From contig NW_026251396.1 of NCBI RefSeq assembly GCF_025118155.1, positions 62,001 through 126,000 on the forward strand: 64,000 nucleotides of DNA. The letters are read 5' to 3'. The DNA comes from Cokeromyces recurvatus. Its lineage: Eukaryota; Mucoromycota; Mucoromycetes; Mucorales; Mucoraceae. A program made the position numbers and the translations under genes. Below the pieces are notes generated by a model that was given only the letters and a program-made list of their open reading frames with translations, made no database searches and was not told the origin of the DNA. Positions 12,600 to 22,664 of the stretch are shown one piece after another. Positions within the stretch are counted from its first letter, which is position 1, and the number at the start of each line of letters is the position of its first letter.

Positions 12600-13483
12600 A
12601 GAAAATTTGAATTACCTGACAATTATTTATAAAGATGATGAATCTGAAACATATTACGATAAAAGAGAAAGACAGGATCGAGGATCTCGATATGATCGTA
12701 AACCTCTAATTAACGATAATGGTAAAATAAAGAAAATAAGTTTAATGATAAAAAGTGTAACTAATCATCATATGTAGGTATGCAAAAGATTGATGATACT
12801 ATTTACGTCAGTAACTTGCCTCAGGATATTACTGAAGAAAAACTTGCTGCTTATTTTGGATCAATTGGTATTATTAAGACTGATAAAAAATTAAGAAAGC
12901 CTAAAAGTAAGTAAATTGACTAAAGATAATAACTTGTTTATTTACAATAGCTTTATTTATTTAGTTTGGATTTATATGGATAAAGAAACTAATCTTCCAA
13001 AGGGAGATGGTAAAAGATTAATTAAATAGAATACCAATACAGTAACTGATACTTTTTATTATAGCCACTATAACTTATGATGATCCTCCTTCTGCAGACG
13101 CGGCTATTGAATGGTTTGGTGGAAAGGAATTTATGGGAAATACTATTCAAGTCTCAAAGGCTGAAAGAAAAATGAATAATGCCAATTTTGGTAAAACTAA
13201 TCAACGTGGTAGAGGCAGTAATTACCGTGATTATGATCGCAGTAATAGTAGCAATAGTAATAACAATAATAGCAAGGATGTTAGAGATGGGGATTGGACT
13301 TGTGATAGGTATTATTTTAAAAAAATCATTTTATAATACGTCATAATAACATTTGATAACTTTAGTTGTGGTGCAAATAACTTTTCAAGAAGAAATGATT
13401 GCTTTAAATGTCATACACAAAAATCAAGTGGGAGACCTAATAATGATAACAGAAGAGGTCATAATAGACATCGTCCTTATTAA
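12457..13483 (+). CDS. FUS/EWS/TAF15-like RNA-binding protein (RRM plus RanBP2 zinc finger)
   Basis: Six exons: 12457-12502, 12635-12721, 12778-12906, 12965-13009, 13065-13308 and 13366-13483, giving 222 residues. The RRM (about 48-133) opens [16 protein letters not shown] and closes with [20 protein letters not shown], the signature found in FET proteins. A RanBP2-type zinc finger follows at about 178-200 (DWTCDSCGANN... CFKCH; four Cys with W and N in place). The linker is rich in Arg/Gly/Asn/Ser. FET proteins bind RNA and couple transcription to splicing in the nucleus. Unlike animal FUS there is no long Tyr/Gln/Ser low-complexity N-terminus: only about 45 residues precede the RRM. The first intron donor GTAAAT at 12503 was chosen because it alone keeps phase. 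Divergent neighbour 171 bp away. Confidence 0.9.
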
Positions 13484-14023
13484 TAATAATAAAAAAGTTG
13501 TCAATTATTGTTACATATGGTATTTTACTAATTTTGGTAACAAGTAATTTCTTCTTTTGCCACACTTACACGCGAACCACGAGATATTAGAAATAAAGAA
13601 GATTTCAGGAGTAATATGTGTAGGCTTCCCTTTTTTAGATTTGACTTGTTGTATTTTCTTTTTTCTCCTTTCTCTCTTTTTTTTTTTTTATATATATAAG
13701 CCTTCCTTACTCTCCTTTTGGTATTCTTTATATTCTTTTCTCCCTTCTTTGGCGTCTTCTCTCTCTCTCTCTCTTTTTTTTTTTTTTTTTTTATATTTAT
13801 ATATTTATATACATGTTTATATAAATACATATTCATATATCTTGTTTGTGTGTGTTATTTTAAGGGGTAAAAAGGAAAATAAAATAAAATAAACAACAAT
13901 CATTACAAACAAAAAATCGTCAATAATTCGAGTCAAACTAATCTCCCCCTTTTTTCCTTTCTTTCTTTCTTTATTAAGATATCTTTTTACCTTTTTCTTT
14001 CTTTCTTTCTCTATATATACATT
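13484..14023. other. Intergenic, pyrimidine-rich cyclin promoter
   Basis: The plus strand is strongly C/T-rich, with T-runs, a (CT)n block at about 13758-13772, a T-run at 13773-13791 and repeated TTTC units at 13960-14012 up to the cyclin ATG. Open frames here are low-complexity only. It likely contains the 5' leader and promoter of the cyclin gene. Confidence 0.45.
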
Positions 14024-15179
14024 ATGACTTCTTTATTACCAATTCAACATTATGTTACGCTTCATACAACAGTAAATACAACAGCTCCTACTACTCTTAC
14101 TTCGAATGTTAAATTAAAACTCGATTATTATAATAAAATAACAAAAAGTACTGGGCCAGAATTACATAAGCTTCGTTATTCATTACCACTACCACCACCA
14201 CTACCACTACCACTACCATTACCATTACCATTACCATTACCGCAACTCTCAATACAACCTATTGTAACTACAGTAAAACCAAGAAATCCATTTATAAATG
14301 GCAATCATTATCATAATAATCGCTTAGCATATGTAGATGCACTTGTTGGTAAATATATATATATATAAATAAATATATACACATATATATATATATATAT
14401 ATATATGTATATGTTTATATATGTATGTATGTAGCAGGATTTATAATATATACATAGATGCAAACGCTCTTGTGATTGAATCAATATGGGAATTATCTGA
14501 TAAGAACACTAGTAATGTGGTTCCGTTGAGGACATTTATTGAAGAAGTATTGAAAAGATCAAGAACAACCTATTCAACACTACAGACAGCTTTATTTTAT
14601 TTATTTCGCTCGAAACAAGATATTAAAAGTTATCTTTCAAGAATGCAACAACAAATAACACGATGTTGGGAAGACGCTTATATAAGTTGTGGTAGACGCA
14701 TGTTTCTTGCTAGTCTTGTTGTAGCTTCTAAATTTGTTCAAGATAAAACATATCGTAACTCTGCTTGGGCTAAAATCGCAGGTTTATCTGTCTCTGAAGT
14801 AAATGCAGCAGAGCGTATCTTTTTGAATATCATTGATTACCAACTTTACATTGATCAGCCCGTCTTTGAAAAATGGCACCATATATTAAATGCTCATGTA
14901 GAATCAAGAACATCACTCTGTACGTTAAATAGTAGTGATGATATATGGTCTTTTCCTCATGATAAGAAAAGAAAAAGAAATCATCATACACCCCCTTTAT
15001 CTACATCAGTTCCTAGTTCAAACAATTCTTCACCTATGCAAACGCCTGAAATGAATAATTTCGATAGTTCTTTAAAAAAGAGAAAAATCATATCTTTAGA
15101 CAATACTTCTTACCATCGTTCATACAATATAAGTCATGTTCGTCAACGATCAACAAAGAAAAGACTTGACTACGCATAA
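14024..15179 (+). CDS. Pcl-type (Pho85-binding) cyclin
   Basis: Two exons, 14024-14348 and 14458-15179, giving 348 residues. The cyclin box (about 130-250) shows TTYSTLQTALFYLFR, CGRRMFLASLVVASKF and a late AWAKIAGLSVSEVNAAE segment, the layout of fungal Pcl1/Pcl2-type cyclins that partner the CDK Pho85 in cell-cycle and nutrient control. The N-terminus carries a Leu-Pro repeat (about residues 56-74) and the C-terminus is basic and Ser-rich with nuclear-localisation-like KKRK clusters. The intron is largely (TA)n; acceptor CATAG at 14457 was chosen because the nearer CAG runs into a stop. Which Pcl subgroup it belongs to cannot be told by eye. Confidence 0.85.
14190..14245 (+). repeat. Leu-Pro coding microsatellite (CCACTA/CCATTA units)
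   Basis: Hexamer-like CCACTA and CCATTA units repeat within the first exon of the cyclin gene and encode alternating Leu and Pro. Silent C/T changes show that the repeat has drifted while the protein stayed alternating. Confidence 0.7.
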
Positions 15180-16050
15180 ATACATACATATTTCATTATA
15201 TTTATTATGAAGAAACAATTTATTATATTTACACATATATCCCCTCCCTCATCTCCTCCCTCTCCCCCCCTTTCCATTCTTTATATATATTATATCTTTT
15301 ATTTTGTTATATATTAGTAGTACGTAATTATTTATATGAATATATTTTATTTTTATTTATTTATATATAAACATACATGCCTTTAATTTGTTATATTCAG
15401 CTATTGTATGAAGGTCTATATTCAATATTAGCAATTTCATCTATCTTCTTTATAGTCATCATTTTATTTTGTTTTATTTACTGCTGTTGCCTTTTTATTT
15501 GTATCGTTCAATTAGTATATGCTTAGGGACATATGTTATAGTAAAAAAAAAAAAAAATGAATGAGCTTCAATTTATATTATTATCTATAGTTCGACTTTA
15601 TACAAAGATTCTCGGTAAAATAATTTAGAAAACAAGTAAACCTTCATAAATAGAACATACAAATGATTATTTCATTGAAGAAGACCGAGCGTTAGTACAT
15701 GTATCAAGTGTGTTTAAGCTAATGCTGATGGTAATATTTTATTTAACAGATATGTGTACATTGCATAGAAATGATATATTTTTTATACTCTCATAGTCTT
15801 TCTTTTTATTATATACTTGCATATACTGTCCAACTATATCTTATAATACCCAAGCGGAATAAATACACAGTAATTGGCGTTTGACTTTTGGTTTAGGTAA
15901 TTATATGTGTAATATAAATTCTGATGAATACAATTTTCTGTTCGTGAGTATAGTCTTTTTTTTTTGACATATTATATACATTTTTATCCAGAACACTTTT
16001 TATTAATACAAGTGAGTATTACTGAGTCTTGTCCATGGTGTCCAGCTATC
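15180..16050. other. Intergenic, left part of gene-poor stretch
   Basis: AT-rich DNA with stops in all frames. No gene, RNA or repeat is recognised apart from short homopolymers. It begins with the 3' UTR of the cyclin gene and ends at a transposon-like insertion. Confidence 0.5.
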
Positions 16051-16052
16051 TA

Positions 16053-16626
16053 AGGCTTTCACTTATAGTCAGTAAATACCTCTTGATTAAGCTTGTCATG
16101 CTTTCCATTTTCCAAAAAAAAAAAATCCAAGTATAAACCTATTAAACTGCTAATGATTTTTTTTTTCTATAGTTGATTGAAATGCTGATCAACATCTAAA
16201 GGACTATTACGATTCATCAAACAGTGAGAGAAATAGTTGCAAAAGCATCCAGAAATATTAATCCCCTTCAACTTCCAAGCAGAGTCATTTGGAGTAATGC
16301 TGTTAATTTTTAAAATTAAATTGTGCTCATCTATATGATTTCTAAATTGGCTTCTTGATTCTGTATACAACAAGGACACAAATACAATTATTCTTTTGCT
16401 TTTGACTTGATCACCGGCTTTCCTTTGTCAGGGTTATTTGGTACAAGCACAATATATTGTTTAAACACATGTATTCAGACTTTCTGATGTGATGCAAATG
16501 TTTTAGAATCATCATCGCAGTAAGGACACACACTTTTTAGTATACATATACTGAAAAGTCTAATGTGAAAGAACAAAAGAAAATCATAATACATTTATGG
16601 TATTTACTGACTGTAAGTGAAAGCCT
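16053..16626. mobile_element. 574-bp TA-flanked inverted-repeat element (Tc1/mariner-like, non-autonomous)
   Basis: The two ends are inverted copies of 28 bp (AGGCTTTCACTTAyAGTCAG plus 8 more bases, one mismatch), at 16053-16080 and 16599-16626. Each end is bordered by TA (16051-16052 and 16627-16628), the target duplication of Tc1/mariner elements. Inside, the minus strand carries a 70-codon open frame (16379-16167) and, further up, a broken stretch reading CPYCDDDSKTFASH, a C2H2 zinc-finger half. No transposase catalytic domain is present, so the copy could only move with help. The limits are well supported; the superfamily is inferred from the TA duplication. Confidence 0.75.
16167..16530 (-). 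pseudogene. Decayed ORF inside the inverted-repeat element
   Basis: Read on the minus strand from about 16530, a CPYC...H zinc-finger-like start is followed by stops and then by a 70-codon open frame ending at 16167 (contains AWKLKGINISGCFCNYFSHC). The stops at about 16480-16385 break the frame. I do not recognise the family; the position inside the terminal repeats suggests cargo or a relic of the element's own gene. Confidence 0.45.
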
Positions 16627-18173
16627 TAGCTGCATTTGAAACTTTTTTTCTTTTCTTTTTTTTTTTTAATTGAGTGGCTGTCAAATAGTGTGTTTATTTA
16701 AATGTTTCAATACAGCAACGTTGTTTGTACTAAAAATAAACTTCATTATAATTAGAAGTATTTGGTTAACTTTTAATAAAATTTTACAAAAAATATTCGT
16801 GAAAAAGCATGTAGCAAATTGGGTAAATATTAATGTAATAATTTGGAAATAATCCAATTGCTCATCATATCATCATTTCTTGCACTTGAAGAACAATAAC
16901 AATATCAATGTAAATACATAGTTTGCCGATGACACTGAATATAATAGCTTATATATCACTCATTATTCTAATTTATTATCTTTAACCTTCTTTATTCTCA
17001 ATAGAATTTAAATTATAGAGAAGTTAATGTGCTAACTGATTTAGTATTGTATGCTTTTTCCACAAGTTTAAATTTAAAGTTTTTGATGATAAATTTTTTC
17101 TTGACTTTAACAAACTAGGGCCCTTCTATCATTTTACTGAAAGCGTCTATCATTTTTAAACGATAAAAGTATTAGTCAGTTAGAAAATAGTAATGATATT
17201 ATAGACTCATTGTCTGCTTTTGCCTATTTTTTTTTTCTTTTAAAGTTGATCAGGGGAGTATTATAAGCAAGGATAAACGGGATAATTTCAGCATTGCTCA
17301 ACTGTACTTGTTAGCAAAAGGTATTATAAGTGGCAATAATAAGACTGACAAACAAGCCATCTCAGTATTAAAAGTAATTTGCTCCATTATGTCAGACCAG
17401 TTTACCAATGGTTTAGCAAATAGTATATAAATACTACTAAATATGCTGAACGCTGGTAAGTAAAACAGCTAAAAATTTGAAATAAAAAAAAAAATGAATA
17501 AAGTATTCCAGTTACACTAATGTAGGAACCATTAGACATAGCATAGAGATTTCTTTTTTAAAAGAAAACATATTCACCCATATTATGAATATATTTTCTC
17601 TCCCTAAACAATAACAGTTTGCCTTTCAAATTCTAATTTATTAGTGATTTCGTTGTGAACATATTCATTTGAGCCTTGGTATATTTTTCAATCTAATTTC
17701 CCACCTAGTTTTATATTTCCAGAGCAAAAGTTAACTTATCAGTTTTAATATTTCATTTCTTATTAAATATAATGGTTGATATTAATTAAAAAACTGTAAA
17801 TAAAATACTCTTAAAGCTTCTGTAGATGCTCTTAAGAAAATTAAATGGTTGCTTGAATAAAGAACGAATTTATAAAATATTTTTTACTAAATTGCTATTA
17901 AAATATTTACTAATCAATTTTAATCTTTTGCTAATTTATTTGCCATCATTTTTGAAAAAGGTTACCAAAAAAAAAAAAAAGAAAAAATTAAAAGTTTGCC
18001 AATGTTTCCGATTTTAGTATACGTTGTCGTCTTTTTTGTATTTCTGTATGTTAAACAATAATAAAATTCTTTCTATTTTTATTTTACTTTTTATTTTTCT
18101 TTCGGTTCATTTTTATTGATTAAAAAAGAAAAGAAAAGAAAGAAAAGGAAAAAAAAAAAACAACTCCATATAT
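16627..18173. other. Intergenic, right part of gene-poor stretch
   Basis: About 1.5 kb of AT-rich DNA. The only coding-looking piece is an open frame at about 17247-17430 (+), preceded by a pyrimidine tract and AAAG, with ordinary amino-acid composition and no Met start. Nothing else is recognised. It ends with the upstream region of the chitin synthase-like gene. Confidence 0.45.
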
Positions 18174-21100
18174 ATGGTAAAAGCCGACTCAAGACGACAA
18201 CCCTCTTGTCGACGTATAGTTTGGATCGCATATACTAAAATATGTACATTATTTATTCCGGATACATTACTGATTTATTTATCAAATGGACGTCTCACAA
18301 CAAAAGGTTACCTTGTTACATTAATTGATAATGACTGATTATTTACCATTCTTTAAATATAGCAAGGCGAGAAGCTTGGAGAGAAAAGTTTACTTTGTTC
18401 TTAACTTATCTATTAATCGGAGGCCTATTTGGCTTTTGGTTAGAATACATTACAACTTTATTTTGTGATCCTCCAGCAACTTACGATTATTTTGAAGTTT
18501 ATGCAAATAATTCTAAAATGTCTACTATTAATGGTGAAGTTGTCAACTGGCATCATCTAGGGAATATTTCGGAAATGACCGAACAAGTCAATAAATATCC
18601 TCATTACGATCTATCACCCATGTTCCCTTTATTTATGCAATTAAAACGTCCAGCTAATCAAGATTATTATGACAATCAAGTCATTAATAGATGCATTAAT
18701 GGATTCAACCGTTCTTATCAAGCAGATAATTGGTTACAGTATAAACTTACTCACGATTCTGGCTATTTATACAAAGATAATCAACTTATTAGCTGTCCAC
18801 TTCCGACTCAACGTAATAAAACTGGTGCACCTTGCTTTTATTCTTTAAATAATCAGCTAGAATATGAAAAATATGGAACAAAAGGAGGTAAAGAAAAATT
18901 AAATAAACACACATACACACAAAAAAGGCATTTTGTCTAATTGTTTTTTTTTCTTTAAAGCTCTTAAATTTAATGCTCCTTTTGTATATTCGAATTTTTC
19001 TACATTACCTGGCAAGCATGATTTCAATGACCAAGCATTTGTCATATTAGATAATAAAGTATTAGATGTAACGGGTTATCTAGAAGCAGCTACAAATATA
19101 GTGCAGTTATCACAAGGCGTCTATTCTCGTTCATTTGCACTTGATCGTATGTTTTTACCACTTGAATTGACTATCCTTTTATTTATTCATTTGGGTGAAG
19201 ATATTACATCCGCTTTTTATTCTGAAATAGAATATGCAAATGACATCAAAGAATGCCTTTATGCATTATTTTATCATGGCGTTGTAGATGAGGAAACGGA
19301 TGAAGGCTGTTCTCATGTCAACGTAGCTCTCTGGATAACTTTAGGTTGTTTTCTAATGTACTTTCTATTCAAAATGAATTTGGCAAACATTTCACAACTT
19401 CCTTTTATACAACGATTCTTATACAAGTCTGTTCCAAATTCATATGCTATAATGCAAAAGGGGAATGATAGGACCAAGATGGATCGTACTTTATCCAGTT
19501 TAAGCAATGGTCGCTATGTATTACCTTATACATTATTCTTTATTCCTTGCTTTGCTGAATCATCCGAAGCACTTCGTCAAACATTTGATTCATTGGCTCG
19601 TACCAGCTATCCTGATACCCGAAAACTTTTATTTTTTGTTTGTGATGGCCTGGTCAAGAGTCGTTCAGACTCAAAAGAAACTTATCTTTGTATTTTAGAT
19701 GCTTTGGGTTATAGTTCAACAAAGGATCCTGAATTACGATCCTACATTTCATTAGGCCAAGGATCGAGACGAATAAATTATGCAAAAGTGTATGCTGGCT
19801 TTTATGAATCAGGTCGTAATCGAGTCCCGTTTTTAATGGTTGTCAAAGTAGGTGCACCTAACGAATCATTATCTACAACGAGGGTACCTGGTAATCGAGG
19901 AAAGCGTGATTCTTTGTTAATCATCCTTGGTTTCTTGGAACGTTGTATGAATCTTGCTCATAACCGTATTACACCGTTGGAATTTGAGCTCTTTAATCTA
20001 TGCTACAATCTATTGGGAATTGATCCTAGAGAATTAAAATACATGCTTGTGACAGATGCTGATATTCAGGTACAAGATGATGTTGTTCTTAGACTCGTAT
20101 CGAGATTAGAGGCAGACCCTAAAATATTGGCTATTAGTGGTCATATTCGTCCAGCAAATCCAGAAGAAAATATTATAACCATGTTACAAATATTTCCATT
20201 TTATTTGACTTTTTATTCAGGTATGGCTTATGAAGCCTGTTTAGGAACTGTAACATCGCTAAATGGCGGATTCGCTATGTACCGCCTTTGGTCAGAATCT
20301 TCATCAAACCAGCATTCTCTTTACTACTATACAGGCGATCGGGGTAGTATCAGTAATGAAGAAAGTTATCTTAATAATGGAAGTTATGTTCCTATTGCCG
20401 TCGACATAAAAACGAATGATACAAATATTAAATTGAAACGATTATACGAGCAACAAAATCACCAACTATTGCCACAAAAATGGCCAAAATTAAGCGATGA
20501 AATTGTTGTAGAGGAGGATAGTGGTAACCATCCAAAATCATACAGGTCAAACCAAAGGGGTCAACATTTAAATGAGGATGAAGATAGTAGTAGCAGCAGT
20601 GATGATAATATGACAATAGCAACGGAGGGTAATACGACAGTGTCAAACACATACCCGAATAAATTTAGCTATCGACGTCGTATCCGTAAGAAAAAGAAAA
20701 AGCAAGAGACATCCGCACCATTTGCTCCAAAATCAAATATTATACCATGCTGTATTCAACCTACTGTCCTACGTGGTCTTGCTGCACTGCGACCTGATAC
20801 AATGCACACTGAAAATATATTATTATCGGGGGAGGAACAGTATTTTGGTATTATCTTGTTACAATCTAATCCACGACATCGACTTGCGTTTGAACCTGAG
20901 GCCATCGCATATGCTACACTCCCTACCAACTTTTTTGCCCTACAGGCTTTGCAAATTCGAAGTCTTCTTGCTGCATTTCATATACAACTTGAATTTCAAC
21001 ATATTGCTAAACATTTAGGTATCATGTATTGGATTGTCTCCTTTACAAAGCTTGTAGATATGATTTTTTCGATGCCTATCATTGTTTATTTATATTCAAT

Positions 21101-22361
21101 CTATATTCGATATTTTAGACGACAGGAATTAGCCTATGCTATCATTGCTGGATCCTTTACTTGCTTAATCACACTTTACATCTTTTATTTTATAACTCGA
21201 CGTCAATTTAAATATGTGTTATGGTTTGTCATCTATGGCCTCTTTTCCGTCCCTATCTTTGGTGTGTATTTCCCTCTTTTGGCTGCTTGGCGTTCAGATT
21301 ATGCTAATCGTTGGTATGATACCTGGCCAACACTATTTGGAGGCTATGGCAGTCGATTGCATGGTATCATGATGGACGAAAAAATGGAAAATGAATATAC
21401 TCTGATAGAAGAAGAGGAGGCAGATGAAATGATCGTTCGAATGCGTCTTGCTGATTTTGAAGTATTAGAAGCTGAAAAAATGGCACAAAGAGAGAAGGAG
21501 CAGGCAGAGATGTTAGATGCTAAATTTAATGGATTTACAGGTTATGTAAGTAATAATGCAATTGCAGCAGCATATAGTCATGGTAGTAAACCTTCATGGT
21601 CTTCTTCTCGTTTTGATATACCCTTAATACCTACCCCACCACCTCTTGCTCAAGTAAAAGATGGTAAAATCAAACATTCACGATTTGCCTCTGAAGAGGA
21701 TGCTCGTTTCTTATCCAATTATAATCCTACAGAACGTGAGTCCTCTATTGTTAGTATCTCTAGTAATTCTCATAATCCATTTTTGACTGCTTTGGATAAT
21801 CCCTTTGATGATATCTATGGTGATTATATACCAGATGGTAGACATGCTCATTCACTTTCGATTGCTGCTGCCTCAGCTATACCTACTGCCGCATCTTCTA
21901 ACTTTAGTCGACACAAGCAAAGCAATTCACAATCTTCCTATTTCAGTCGATCTTCTCATCAGGCTGATTATTATTATCAACCGCAAGATATGTTTGTTCC
22001 CTCCTCTGAAAATGATACTGCGGGATTTAGTATATCAAATAGATTTGTAGCTACCCATCATCGTATTCGATCTCATTCTACCTCTTCAACTACTGCCTAT
22101 CTACCTCCTCGTCGACTTCATGAAGAGGAAGATGTTCCCTTTACCGATAATCGTTCCATTCATTCCATTGCTACTTCTCTTTCAAATTCGGTCATCAGTC
22201 TGGAACGTGATGCACCTATATTAGAGAGCCAAACAGATAAGTCTCATAGTTATAATAGCCCTCATCATATCCTTGGTGGTAGACAACGTCGTCCATTATT
22301 CCACCCTCTTTATGAAGGTAGAAGCGCGCCTGTACATTCTAAAATTATGTCAAATCAATAA
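18174..22361 (+). CDS. Divergent chitin synthase-like glycosyltransferase (division 2, class IV-like layout)
   Basis: Three exons, 18174-18306, 18363-18887 and 18961-22361, giving 1352 residues. The N-terminal part (ARREAWREKFTLFLTYLLIG, membrane helices, a cytochrome b5-like stretch) matches class IV chitin synthases, plasma-membrane enzymes that polymerise UDP-GlcNAc into chitin. Donor-site elements are kept: FVCDG near 435, NRGKRDS near 528 and DAD at 585-587. The usual catalytic motifs are not: the LGEDR site reads LSGEEQY (E844-E845-Q846) and QRRRW reads QIRSL (884-888). A Ser/Asp-rich insert of over 100 residues separates the two halves, four or more helices follow, and the last 300 residues are a disordered Ser/Asp-rich tail. 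It may be an inactive or specialised paralogue. Family assignment is good; activity is doubtful. Confidence 0.88.
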
Positions 22362-22466
22362 TAACAATTAATAATTTATTATATCTCTCTCCCTCCACCA
22401 TTTTTTTTTTTCATTTCCCCTATACATTTATGTAACTCTTGTAATACCATATTTCTTTTGTTTTTG

Positions 22467-22503
<37 letters not shown>

Positions 22504-22664
22504 TACTATTATATAATATATACATGTATATAGAACAATAAAACCTTTGTTTTATTTTTTATTTTATACATATATTAATTTATACAAGATACATACATAC
22601 ATATACATATGTCTATATATAACAAACAAAGAAAGAAAGAAAAAAAAAGTTTTTTTTTTTTTTT
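22362..22664. other. Convergent intergenic with long T-tract
   Basis: Separates the stop codons of two convergent genes. It holds a 35-bp T-run (22468-22502), ATAC/ATAT repeats and a second T-run near 22650. It probably serves as the 3' UTR and termination zone for both genes. Confidence 0.5.

Noticed and set aside
13528..13892. Overlapping open frames on both strands before the cyclin gene
   Set aside because: They are low-complexity translations of C/T-rich promoter DNA (Phe/Ser/Leu or Lys/Glu/Arg).
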